Assembly: GCA_045804965.1 (NCBI GenBank)
Contig: JBJMMD010000023.1
Coordinates: 1 to 36,394 of the forward strand
Direction of reading: 5' to 3'
DNA: 36,394 nucleotides
Source: CAVTUU01 sp045804965
Lineage (GTDB): Bacteria > Chloroflexota > Chloroflexia > Thermomicrobiales > UBA6265
Of the stretch, positions 8,323 to 18,936 are shown piece by piece; position 1 is the stretch's first letter; each line of letters opens with the position of its first letter. The position numbers and the translations under genes are program-made. The notes beneath the pieces are model-generated. The model had not been told where the DNA came from and searched no databases. It saw only the letters and a program-made list of their open reading frames with translations.

Positions 8323-8829
8323 ATGAACGTCACATCTCCCGTCGCGAGTACCAACGGATCTAATCGCTCAACCATCCAACCGTACCTGAGCGAACTTGAC
8401 GATAACGCTGGACGCTGGTTTCTTGGTTGCCGCGTTTGGCTACGGGCCGAGGCCGCGCAGACAGGTGGTGGCTTTGGCTTGATCGAGCAACTCGTGCCGC
8501 CTGGTCTCGGCTCTCCTTACCATGTCCACTACCATGAGGACGAGGCCTTCTACATGTTGGATGGAGCGATTCGGATATTCAGCGAAGGACGATCCTGGGC
8601 GGTCGGGGCGGGCGGCTTTGCTTTCCTCCCACGCGGGATCCCTCACGGCTTTCGGACCGAAGGCGATGTGCCGTCCCGCTCCCTGCTCATCGCCAACCCC
8701 GGCGGGTTCGAGGGGTTCGTCGCCGAGCTGAGCAGCGTCGAACCGCCTTTGGGTCCGCCGAACATGGACGCGCTCATGGCTGCGGCCGGTCGCTACGGCC
8801 TGGAGATCCTGGGTCCGCTGCCCGAGTAA
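8323..8829 (+). CDS. Cupin-2 domain protein
   Basis: A single-domain cupin of 168 residues. The first cupin motif is GSPYHVHYHEDEAFYMLDG, with probable metal ligands H67, H69 (or H71) and E74. The second motif is FLPRGIPHGF with H108. The arrangement is like quercetinase- or bacilysin-type cupins, which bind a metal in a small beta-barrel and act as dioxygenases, isomerases or binding proteins; the substrate cannot be told. AAAGG precedes ATG 8323 by about seven bases. It is the last gene of the small-gene cluster, with a strong hairpin right after the stop. Confidence 0.88.
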   Translation: MNVTSPVASTNGSNRSTIQPYLSELDDNAGRWFLGCRVWLRAEAAQTGGGFGLIEQLVPPGLGSPYHVHYHEDEAFYMLDGAIRIFSEGRSWAVGAGGFAFLPRGIPHGFRTEGDVPSRSLLIANPGGFEGFVAELSSVEPPLGPPNMDALMAAAGRYGLEILGPLPE

Positions 8830-8836
8830 GTCGGCC

Positions 8837-8863
8837 GCGCTCCCGGCACAACGCCGGGAGCGC
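8837..8863 (+). terminator. Hairpin after the cupin gene, likely terminator
   Basis: GCGCTCCCGGC, loop ACAAC, GCCGGGAGCGC: an 11-bp perfect GC-rich stem starting 8 bp after the cupin stop. No T-run follows, so it may be a weak intrinsic or factor-assisted terminator. Confidence 0.55.
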
Positions 8864-9129
8864 CTCACGGAAGAACCTGCCTTGCACCCCGCAGTCCCAC
8901 CCCACCTGGAGTCATCGCTCGCAGGACAACGAACGCAAGAGCGCGGCGGCAGAACCGCGGCGACTGGCGACGGCGGCCCGCCACGAAGACGGCGTCCATG
9001 GCAGAGGCCAAGTGCGACGTCGACGAGGCAATTGAGCGGCACGATGCAAATGCTGCCACCGTCATGACCAAGGCGGTGCCTTGATAGACTAACGGACGAT
9101 GCTCTTTTGCTTTGTTCCGTGTCGTGCTG

Positions 9130-9260
9130 GGCCCCTTGCCCACGAATCGCAGCAGGTCAGCTCGTGCCTGTTCGGCGCTCACACCGCACTCGCTAAGGAT
9201 ACGCGCCGCGACACCTTCGTCTTCACGCAGGATGCCGAGTAGCAAATGTTCGGTCTCAGC
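9130..9260 (-). pseudogene. Clp_N (ClpC/ClpA N-terminal) domain relic
   Basis: The minus-strand frame reads AETEHLLLGILREDEG, then VAARILSECGVSAEQAR, the second half of a Clp_N repeat as found at the start of ClpC-type unfoldases and in stand-alone Clp_N proteins. The first half and all AAA+ domains are absent, and after FVGKGP the sequence loses resemblance to the family. No proper start codon or ribosome site is present. The relic lies in frame directly after the TAG stop of the SH3-domain gene (9272-9270), so it was probably left by a rearrangement that fused or juxtaposed the two. The flanking stretch 8864-9129 shows nothing else I recognise. Confidence 0.65.
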
Positions 9261-9269
9261 GGGTCGGTG

Positions 9270-10079
9270 CTAGCTGTGGGCGAGAAACTCCCCGGCCACC
9301 CACCCAAGAGTCACGCCCATCGCGTCGACTTGATACCAGGTGTAGCCATCGGCTGCCACTGGTTCGCCGCTGATGAACGCGACGTAGCCATTCGGCAGCA
9401 CGTTCACCACCTTGGCATCAAGTCCCGCCGCCGCCCGGACGTACAGGGCGTCGGTGTCGACAGCGACCCTAGTCCCGATGGGGAAGCCGTTGCCGCCGCC
9501 GTCGGCGGGCGCCAGGAACTCTCCGGCCACCCAACCGAGGCTCACGCCCATAGCATCAACCTGGTACCAGGTATAACCATCGACGCTGATCGGCCCGTCA
9601 GCGATGAACGCTACGTAGCCGTCCGGCAGGACATTGACAACAGTACCGCCCAGACCTGGCTCCGCCCGGACGTTCAGCCAATCAGTGTTGACCACGACGC
9701 GCTCGCCTCCCGGGTAACCTCCGTCGCCATTGTCAGCCGTGGTCAGATAGCCGCCAGACACCCAGCCGTGGCCATCTGCGTCGAATGTCACCTGGTACCA
9801 GTTGTGGTCGTCGGCCGTCACCGGACCGTCGGTGACCGTGCCGAGCATGCCGTCGGTGACGACGTGGACGACAGTATCATTCAAGCTCGGCCCGCTGCGG
9901 ACATTCAGGGCGTCGGTGATGACCACGACCCGGTCGCCCGGTTCAAAGGTAAGACCACTCCGAGCGTCCGTCGGCGAGGCCGACAGGCTTGTGAGTAGGG
10001 CCGCGCTCAGGACCGCGGCGAGGGCGACGATTGTTACCGACCACCTAAAGAGGCTCACTACGTGTTGGATAGGTCCCAT
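9270..10079 (-). CDS. Secreted protein with three bacterial SH3 domains
   Basis: The N-terminus (MGPIQHVVSLFRWSVTIVALAAVLSAALLT) is a signal peptide or membrane anchor with the hydrophobic core at residues about 14-33. Three SH3_3-like repeats of about 75 residues follow, each with a D-x-L-N/Y-V-R-x-x-x-G-L core (DALNVRSGPSL, DWLNVRAEPGL, DALYVRAAAGL) and a closing WYQV...GWV segment. Such domains bind cell wall or other surface ligands; no enzyme domain is attached. GAGGTG precedes ATG 10079 by six bases, which favours it over the upstream in-frame TTG 10100. The two downstream repeats are closely alike, suggesting recent duplication. Confidence 0.85.
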   Translation of the reverse strand: MGPIQHVVSLFRWSVTIVALAAVLSAALLTSLSASPTDARSGLTFEPGDRVVVITDALNVRSGPSLNDTVVHVVTDGMLGTVTDGPVTADDHNWYQVTFDADGHGWVSGGYLTTADNGDGGYPGGERVVVNTDWLNVRAEPGLGGTVVNVLPDGYVAFIADGPISVDGYTWYQVDAMGVSLGWVAGEFLAPADGGGNGFPIGTRVAVDTDALYVRAAAGLDAKVVNVLPNGYVAFISGEPVAADGYTWYQVDAMGVTLGWVAGEFLAHS

Positions 10080-10165
10080 GATGTGCACCTCATTTTGCAA
10101 ATGGACTTATCGTCGAACCGATTTCACGACCTAGAAACGCAATCCTCCTCGACGTGCTACCGTCA

Positions 10166-10187
10166 ATCGATCCCGCGTCGGATCGAT
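10166..10187. repeat. Perfect inverted repeat, 8-bp arms
   Basis: ATCGATCC, six bases, GGATCGAT. It lies about 90 bp upstream of the SH3-protein start and in the otherwise empty 10080-10408 gap. It could be a protein-binding dyad; nothing shows which. Confidence 0.45.
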
Positions 10188-10408
10188 CTGTACTGAAATG
10201 AACGCATGAGATGACGGAGGAGTTACATCGGCTTCAAAACCAGGTGGAGGCGCATGACTGCGCTAGCCTTTGAGGTCGTCGCCGAGCAACGCTTCCCGAG
10301 GCTTAGCCACGGCAACGGAGCGTCCAAGACGTCCGCTCGGGCCAACGCGTAGTGCTCGCTCCGCCGCGGGCTCACTGCCGTCCTCAGGTAGATGGAATTC
10401 GTACCGTA

Positions 10409-11038
10409 GTGAGCGAGGAGCTGGGAACTGGGCGGCTGGAATTGTTCAGCGACGGGGTCTTCGCGATCGCGGTGACGCTCCTCGTGCTGGAACTTCGGGT
10501 TCCGTTGCCGGGAGCCTTGGCTGACGGGTCGACACTCAGGGAGGCTCTCTGGCAGGAATGGCCCACCTACCTTGCGTTCGCCACCAGTTTCGCGACCTTC
10601 CTCATTGCCTGGGTCAATCATCAAAACCTTTTCCGGCTGATTGCGCGCGTCGACCACACTTTCTTGCTGCTCAACGGTCTCCTCCTCGCCACCATCACCT
10701 TCATCCCGTTCCCGACCCACGTCCTGGCCGAATACCTGCGGGAACCGGGGCCGCGCACCGCCGCAGTTTTCTATGTCGGTAGCTTCCTGGTGATGGCGCT
10801 CGCCTTCAATCTGCTCTGGCACTAGGCGGCGCACAAGGGCCGGTTACTCGCGTGTGAGGCGGATCAGCGCTTGATCAGGACGATCTCCACCCAATTCCTG
10901 CTTGGTCCCGTGACGTACGTTCTCTGCGTGCTGGTGGCCAGCCAGAACGCGGTCGCTGGGTTCGTGCTGATGATCGCGGTAGCGGCCTATTGGGCCTTAC
11001 TGTATGGGGCGCGGCCCGGACCGGGGCACGGGGCGTAG
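10409..11038 (+). pseudogene. TMEM175/DUF1211-family K+ channel gene interrupted by one in-frame TAG
   Basis: The product starts with GRLELFSDGVFAIAVTLLVL, the hallmark TMEM175-family FSDGxxAIxxT first helix, followed by spans with WVNHQNLFRLI and TFIPFPTHVLAEYL, both typical of the family. These proteins are small six-helix K+ channels. The frame stops at TAG 10823-10825 within LWH*AAHKGRLL, where the family usually has an aromatic residue. After the TAG the same frame continues, still family-like and hydrophobic (QFLLGPVTYVLCVL, MIAVAAYWALLYG), to a natural stop at 11036-11038. One substitution explains it: TAC or TAT to TAG. GTG 10409 is the chosen start; its ribosome site is weak. Confidence 0.75.
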
Positions 11039-11054
11039 CGCTGGGCATGGTGTG

Positions 11055-11375
11055 CCGTGGGCAGGGGAGCTGTCACGTGCGGTCCGCGAGCGGGTGGAGT
11101 GCGCCCGATTGGTGCAGGCGAAACGATTCGCAGGCACGAGCTTGCACACGAACGCGGACATGGGTCCACGCGAGCTGCAAAACCAAGTCGTGCTCGACGA
11201 AGCCGGTGAGAACATGATGAAGGCGGCGGTCGGGCAGCTTCACTTGTCCGCCCCTGGCTATCACCGCGTGCTGATGCTCTCCCGGACAATTGCTGGTCTC
11301 GCTGGCGACGATCGAGTGCGCGTCGCGCATCTCGCCGAGGCTCTGAAATATCGGCCCCGACATCTTCTTGGGTAA
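11055..11375 (+). pseudogene. comM: comM/yifB C-terminal fragment 2
   Basis: From about 11060 the DNA matches fragment 1 (from about 4855) closely to the end of both frames: GELSRAVRERVECAR, FAGTSL.TNADMGPREL and the final YRPRHLLG before TAA 11373-11375. By eye nucleotide identity is around four in five, so the fragments are diverged copies rather than a recent duplicate. Only the last ~105 codons of a normally ~500-codon gene are present. The join to the TMEM175 remnant is abrupt (11038 to about 11055), consistent with an old rearrangement breakpoint. No start codon or ribosome site belongs to it. Confidence 0.85.
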
Positions 11376-11876
11376 ACGAGGAACCTCGAATAGCAATTCC
11401 CTCTACCCGGCGGGAGCCACGTCGTTGCGCTTAGGTCCCGGCAATGATGCGCTGTTCCGACCTAGGCGTCGACGTGCAAACCGACGTTGCCGGTTGCGCT
11501 GCAATCGGTGCGGAACGGCAATAGAGACGGAACGAGAATTGGGCAGGCGATCGGAGCATCGTTGTAGTTGGCCGCAGCGAGACCGAGATCAATCTCTTTC
11601 TCCCCTTCGGCGATCGACCAATTTTGGTTGCTGACGTACGACTCCTTCGCCGGGGAGACTCAACCATCTACTCGAGAATCACCGCGCGGGTACTCCAAAT
11701 TCCACCAAAATGAGCGCCCCAGCGGAACAGGCGCCCATGCGAAACCATGGGCTCAAGCCACAGGAGGGTGAGAACCAGCGCGTTCATCTTCGGCGTGAGT
11801 CAAGCCATGCTCGTGCTCCCTTTGATATCCTGTCGTCCAGATTCGAAGAACGATGACTATTCGGGAGGAAGCGATC
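11376..11876. other. Gene-free stretch before the sortilin-like gene
   Basis: No open frame here has a recognisable product or a credible ribosome site. A small CGAGG-AA-CCTCG dyad lies at 11377-11388. The promoter for the downstream gene is presumably here, but I cannot point to clear -35/-10 boxes. Confidence 0.4.
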
Positions 11877-15029
<3,153 letters not shown>

Positions 15030-15144
15030 AGATAGCTGCGCAACGCTCAGTATCCACGCGTTCGAAAAGCTGTCATTGAGAGCAAACGGGTGTCGGGCGG
15101 GACCGTAGTCGAAACTGGCACGCTTGCATCAACCAATGTGAAAT

Positions 15145-15174
15145 CGCCGGAGATCTAGTGGTCACCGGCGTTTT
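15145..15174 (+). terminator. Intrinsic terminator downstream of the sortilin-like gene
   Basis: CGCCGG ... CCGGCG followed directly by TTTT, with extra GA/TC pairing inside the loop after an A-A mismatch. It lies about 115 bp after the stop codon at 15029. Confidence 0.6.
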
Positions 15175-15686
15175 CGTGAAGGAGTAAGTTCGGGATCAGT
15201 CGGCTTTGCTTGCAACCGTGACGGGGGCGGAGACGCAACTTGTCAGGAAGTTGAACTTTGGCAGAAGCTCGTTGGGCCACCGCGGGAACCAGAATGCAAC
15301 CGAGAGGGAATGCCTTCGGCCTCTTCTTACACCTTGTGGGTGGATTACGGCCCCCGGCCCAGGTTCTGCTCCTGGGAAGCTACGTCAAGCCATATGATCG
15401 CTGTAGGCACGCAGCCACGTTCCTTGCAACACCTGCCCAATCAGGTTGCATCGGAATCGTCAGACCGGCAAGCAAGAACTCGCCCCGACAAAGTCTCGTT
15501 CCGCGCATCGGATCACGGTACCTCGTCGCTGGGCGATGCGAATGGGCGTGTGGCAGTCCCAAAACGTTCAAGTCGAGGCGAATATGACAGAGGTCGGCAC
15601 AAAGCTTGCATTGCAGGCGTGCGGGTTCGGGCGGCGACAGGTTACGGCGAGCGAGCGCTCGATCCTATCTCGGAGCGCGCCTTGGC
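15175..15686. other. Gene-free stretch upstream of the stressosome operon
   Basis: Several overlapping frames exist but none has a ribosome site, recognisable product or consistent coding character. The promoter of the signalling operon should be here; no strong consensus boxes were found. Confidence 0.4.
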
Positions 15687-16046
15687 ATGAGCAGCTTGAT
15701 TCTTGTGGTCGACGACGAACGCGCCTTGACCGGGGTCATGGCCGATCTTCTCGGAGACGAAGGCTATACCGTGCGCGAGGCGCACGATGGGCTCGATGCG
15801 TTTGAACTGGCGCTGCGTGAGTCGCCTGATCTGGTACTGAGTGACGTACAGTTGCCCCGCCTCGACGGGCTGGCGCTTGTCGGTCAGTTGCGCGCCGCTG
15901 GCCGGGCCATCCCTGTCGTTCTCATGAGCGCCATAAACATCGAGGTCAACATTCCCGGCGTTCGCTTCGTTTTGAAGCCGTTCGACCTCGACCACCTCCT
16001 CGCGATCGTCCGAGAGGGATTGTCAACCGGCGCCTCGACCTGGTGA
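15687..16046 (+). CDS. Single-domain response regulator receiver
   Basis: A 119-residue CheY-like receiver with all catalytic positions: acidic pair D9/D10, phosphoacceptor D53 in LSDVQLP, S81 in the VLMSA switch position and K97 in LKPFD. There is no output domain, so it must act by protein-protein contact or as a phosphate carrier. It is the first gene of the stressosome operon and precedes the histidine kinase. A GTGA stop/start overlap at 16043 offers possible translational coupling to an upstream kinase start. The obvious phosphodonor is the adjacent kinase. Confidence 0.93.
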   Translation: MSSLILVVDDERALTGVMADLLGDEGYTVREAHDGLDAFELALRESPDLVLSDVQLPRLDGLALVGQLRAAGRAIPVVLMSAINIEVNIPGVRFVLKPFDLDHLLAIVREGLSTGASTW

Positions 16047-16192
16047 CCGCAGCAAATCTTGCCGCTCGCCACCAAGTGATGGACAATGCAGCATCGGCAT
16101 GCGTTGGTTTGCCCGCACGCTTACGGCCGCTTCCGGGGAAGCGGCTGTGTGTGCTTACACGGAGGCGACGGGACTTGGAGGAAGCCACGTCA

Positions 16193-17203
16193 ATGGACCG
16201 AGCGGTGCCCTTGGAGTTGTACGGCCAGGTGCTGGCCGAGTATTTGCGCACACGTGGCGAACGACAACTCTTCGAGGCGTCCCTGATGAGCAACCAATTC
16301 GTCGAGGCAGGTGTAGGGCCAGACGAAATCATTGCTCTGCATGTCGAGGCGCTCGACCAAGCCCTCGAGGGGGCGCCGTTTCGTGAGCAGGCGCGGGCGA
16401 TTGGAGATTCCCATCAATTTTTGCTGGACGTCATGATCGCCTATGGTTTGAAATATCGCGAGTACTTCGAGCTGAAAACGCAGGAGATCGACCGAGCGGA
16501 GACGGCGCGCAACGAGTTACTCGCTATGGTCGCCCACGAGTTACGCAATCCACTAGCGGCCGCCACGGCCACGCTCGACATGGCTGCGCGCAGCTTCACG
16601 AGCGGCCAGATGGAACGAGTGCCGCCGTTGATTGGCTCTGCGAAGGAAGCACTCGGCCGGCTCTCCCGCCTCACCGCTAACCTCGTCCGGGTCAGCCAGA
16701 ATCGACCAGCCAATGTCAACTTCGAACTGATCAACCTCGCCCTGCTCATCGCCGAGGCCTGCGAATGGGTCGAGCCGGCGGCCACAGAGAAGGGCATCTC
16801 GTTGCGAATCAACGCGCACGAGCCAGCACTATGGGTCCTTGGCGATCCCGATGCGCTGCTCAGCGTCGTCGGCAACCTCCTCTCCAACGCCGTCCGCTAC
16901 ACCCCCTCCGGGGGCCGCGTCGAGATCTCCTCGGACGCCAGTGACGGCGTCGCGTGGGTGGAAGTGCGAGACACGGGCATCGGCATGACGCCGGAAGTGC
17001 AAGCGCGCATCTTCGAAAAGTTCTTCCGCGCACCGGAGGCACGGCAAGTCGAGGCGCAAGGACTTGGGCTGGGCCTAACGTTGGTGCGCGACATCATACT
17101 GGCGCACGATGGTCAAGTGGAGATAGAGAGCACGGTTGGTCAGGGTAGCACGTTCCGGGTGACCTTGCCGTTGGCCCCAGTAGACGACCAAAAGGCCGAC
17201 TGA
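16193..17203 (+). CDS. Histidine kinase with N-terminal RsbU_N-like domain
   Basis: Residues about 8-90 resemble the RsbU N-terminal domain, the four-helix dimer that binds RsbT in Bacillus: LYGQVLAEYLRTRGERQLFE, then SNQFVEAGVGPDEIIALHVEAL. Next come a HisKA domain (MVAHELRNPLAAA, phosphoacceptor H115) and a complete HATPase: N-box GNLLSNAVRYTP, G1 DTGIGM, F-box FEKFFRA and G2 GLGLGL. There is no transmembrane segment, so it is cytoplasmic. GGAGG lies 11 bases before ATG 16193, where the conserved domain starts. A GTG at 16043, overlapping the receiver stop, would add 50 unconserved residues. An RsbT-binding domain on a kinase rather than a PP2C phosphatase is the key feature of this operon. 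Confidence 0.88.
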   Translation: MDRAVPLELYGQVLAEYLRTRGERQLFEASLMSNQFVEAGVGPDEIIALHVEALDQALEGAPFREQARAIGDSHQFLLDVMIAYGLKYREYFELKTQEIDRAETARNELLAMVAHELRNPLAAATATLDMAARSFTSGQMERVPPLIGSAKEALGRLSRLTANLVRVSQNRPANVNFELINLALLIAEACEWVEPAATEKGISLRINAHEPALWVLGDPDALLSVVGNLLSNAVRYTPSGGRVEISSDASDGVAWVEVRDTGIGMTPEVQARIFEKFFRAPEARQVEAQGLGLGLTLVRDIILAHDGQVEIESTVGQGSTFRVTLPLAPVDDQKAD

Positions 17204-17219
17204 TGAGAGCGGAGGACAC

Positions 17220-17729
17220 ATGGCCGAAATGGGACCGGAGCATCAGGTAATGGGGACGAGCAGCGCTCGCGAGGAGCTCATTTCCGAGCAGCGACGGACG
17301 ATCGATGAGCTGGAGACACCGGTCATCTTGGTATGGCCGGGGGTTCTGGCTCTGCCGATTGTGGGCACCCTCGACACCATGCGCGCTCAAGCGATGAACG
17401 AAGCGCTGCTGGATCGGATCGTGGAGAGCGGCGCTGAGATCGTGCTCCTGGACATCACCGGTGTGCCGGTGGTCGACACTGCGGTGGCGCGCCACCTTCT
17501 TGAGACCGTCACGGCAGCGCGTCTACTCGGGGCGGAAGTCTTCATTGTCGGACTCTCCGCTCGGACAGCGATGACCTTGGTTCATCTCGGTATCGACCTC
17601 GCCAACGTGACGACACGGGCGACTATGGCCAAGGGCTTGGAGTTGGCCTTCGCCCGGCTCGGTTTGGAAGTTGTGCTGCGCCGCGACGGTGTTGGTCGGC
17701 TCGACGGTGTCGACGGGGCCACGACCTAG
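17220..17729 (+). CDS. RsbR-type stressosome STAS protein without N-terminal sensor domain
   Basis: A short RsbR (169 residues; RsbRA-type proteins are about 270). The linker helix and STAS domain are present: SEQRRTIDELETPVILVWPG, LPIVGTLDTMRA, DITGVPVVDTAVARHLL, ARLLGAEVFIVG. T80 in DITG aligns with the first RsbT phosphorylation threonine of RsbR; the second site is probably T116 or T119. The usual N-terminal globin-like turret is missing, with only about 22 unrelated residues before the linker. With RsbS it should build the stressosome core that holds RsbT. GGAGG precedes ATG 17220, and the stop overlaps the rsbS start. Confidence 0.93.
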   Translation: MAEMGPEHQVMGTSSAREELISEQRRTIDELETPVILVWPGVLALPIVGTLDTMRAQAMNEALLDRIVESGAEIVLLDITGVPVVDTAVARHLLETVTAARLLGAEVFIVGLSARTAMTLVHLGIDLANVTTRATMAKGLELAFARLGLEVVLRRDGVGRLDGVDGATT

Positions 17730-18127
17730 TGACCCGCGTTCCGGTTATCCGCATTGGCGAGATTCTCGTCGCGACGGTTCAAGAAGATTTGTACGACCGG
17801 GACGCGCTGCAGCTTCAGGACGACCTCGCCATTCAGCTGGAGCGGACCGGAGCCCGCGGCACGTTGATCGATTTGTCGACCGTGGAGATGGTTGATTCCT
17901 TTCTCGGCCGACTCATCGGCGAAATCGCCGCCGGCTCTCGGTTATTGGGAGCGGAGACTGTCGTCGTGGGGATGCGACCCGCGGTTGCCCTCACGCTCGT
18001 CGAGCTTGGGATCAGCCTTCCCGGAGTGCGGACGGCGCTAGACGTGGACAAGGGGCATGCGCTGCTGCATCGACTAATCAGGAGGGAGAACCGAGGGCAT
18101 CGACGGGACCGCGCCCATGGGGGCTGA
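17729..18127 (+). CDS. rsbS: RsbS stressosome scaffold STAS protein
   Basis: A stand-alone STAS-domain antagonist, 132 residues. The core LIDLSTVEMVDSFLGRLIGE carries S50, which aligns with the serine that RsbT phosphorylates to open the stressosome (S59 in Bacillus). The helix SRLLGAETVVVGMRPAVALTL is typical of the family. GTG 17729 shares its first base with the last base of the rsbR TAG, so translation is coupled. The last 15 residues (RRENRGHRRDRAHGG) are basic and exceed the usual length. They overlap the rsbT start. Confidence 0.93.
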   Translation: MTRVPVIRIGEILVATVQEDLYDRDALQLQDDLAIQLERTGARGTLIDLSTVEMVDSFLGRLIGEIAAGSRLLGAETVVVGMRPAVALTLVELGISLPGVRTALDVDKGHALLHRLIRRENRGHRRDRAHGG

Positions 18128-18527
18128 ACAGCGAGTAGAGATCGCCGGAGAGGAAGGGATCGTTGCCGCGCGCCAGGGCGCCCGCGACGCCGCACGCCGT
18201 CTCGGGTTCGGTCTGGTCGATCAAAGCCGGATCGCCACCGCCGTCTCGGAACTTGCGCGAAATGTGGTGCGTTACGCCACCGGTGGGCGCGGTGAAGCGA
18301 CCATCCGTGATGTGGAGACGCCAGACCGACGAGTCGGTCTCGAGGTGGTCGTGCACGATGACGGACCAGGCATCATCAACCTAGAACTGGCAATGCGCGA
18401 TGGATTCAGCGGTGGCACTGGGCTCGGAATGGGCCTCCCCGGCACCAAGCGCCTGATGGACGATTTCATGATCGAGTCCGACCCGAGGCGGGGAACGACG
18501 GTGACTATCCGCAAGTGGCGGCGCTGA
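18117..18527 (+). CDS. rsbT: RsbT anti-sigma-factor-type serine/threonine kinase
   Basis: A GHKL-fold protein kinase of 136 residues that phosphorylates RsbS and RsbR and, once free, activates a downstream partner. The ATP site is complete: N-box SELARNVVRYA (E45, N49), G1 HDDGPGI (81-86) and a Gly-rich lid GTGLGMGLPGTKRL. The ATG overlaps the rsbS end by 11 bp. In Bacillus the partner is the N-terminal domain of RsbU; here the only protein with such a domain is the kinase two genes upstream of rsbS. Confidence 0.93.
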   Translation: MGAEQRVEIAGEEGIVAARQGARDAARRLGFGLVDQSRIATAVSELARNVVRYATGGRGEATIRDVETPDRRVGLEVVVHDDGPGIINLELAMRDGFSGGTGLGMGLPGTKRLMDDFMIESDPRRGTTVTIRKWRR

Positions 18528-18528
18528 T

Positions 18529-18936
18529 TTGGCGGAGCCGACGGTTGTGGTGATTGATGGGCAAGCCGACGTGGAACGCGCCCGGCGAGAGGTCCGACGG
18601 CTGGCGCTGGCTCTCGGCTTCGGTCGCGATCCGGCCGAAGAGGTGACCATCGCCGCTTCAGAGCTGGCAACAAACCTGCTTAAGTACGCCGTGGGTGGCC
18701 GGATCGGTGTCGCGCCAATTTCCGGACCGCGAGGGACTGGAATCCTCATTGAAAGCAAAGACGATGGACCAGGAATTGGAGACGTCTCGGCCGCCCTCCT
18801 CGACGGGCAAAGTACGGGCGGAGGGCTGGGCGGCGGGCTGCCGGGCGTCCGCCGCCTGATGGATGAAGTCGAGATTGAAAGCAATCAATCTGGTACGCGC
18901 ATCACCGCACGCAAATGGCTGACGCTGGCGTCCTGA
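18529..18936 (+). CDS. Second RsbT/RsbW-like GHKL ATPase
   Basis: A 135-residue paralogue of the preceding RsbT, starting at TTG 18529 next to the rsbT stop. It keeps SELATNLLKYA (N-box), KDDGPGI (G1) and GGGLGGGLPGVRRL (lid), so ATP binding is likely. It differs through most of its length from the first RsbT and could phosphorylate a different STAS partner, or act as an anti-sigma-factor kinase like RsbW. No RsbV-like antagonist or sigma factor gene is in the window. A paired RsbT-like ATPase before RsbX occurs in other stressosome operons, but its target there is not generally known. Confidence 0.85.
   Translation: MAEPTVVVIDGQADVERARREVRRLALALGFGRDPAEEVTIAASELATNLLKYAVGGRIGVAPISGPRGTGILIESKDDGPGIGDVSAALLDGQSTGGGLGGGLPGVRRLMDEVEIESNQSGTRITARKWLTLAS

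Noticed and set aside
10254..10352. A 32-codon frame with GGAGG three bases before its ATG.
   Set aside because: Too short, with no recognisable product, and the spacing is poor; insufficient support.
10223..10834. A 203-codon minus-strand frame.
   Set aside because: It lies opposite the TMEM175 gene, is low-complexity Glu/Arg-rich, and has no ribosome site; it is a shadow frame of GC-rich DNA.
15310..15690. A 126-codon plus-strand frame before the receiver gene.
   Set aside because: No ribosome site, no recognisable motifs, and overlapping frames of similar length in all phases indicate non-coding GC-rich DNA.
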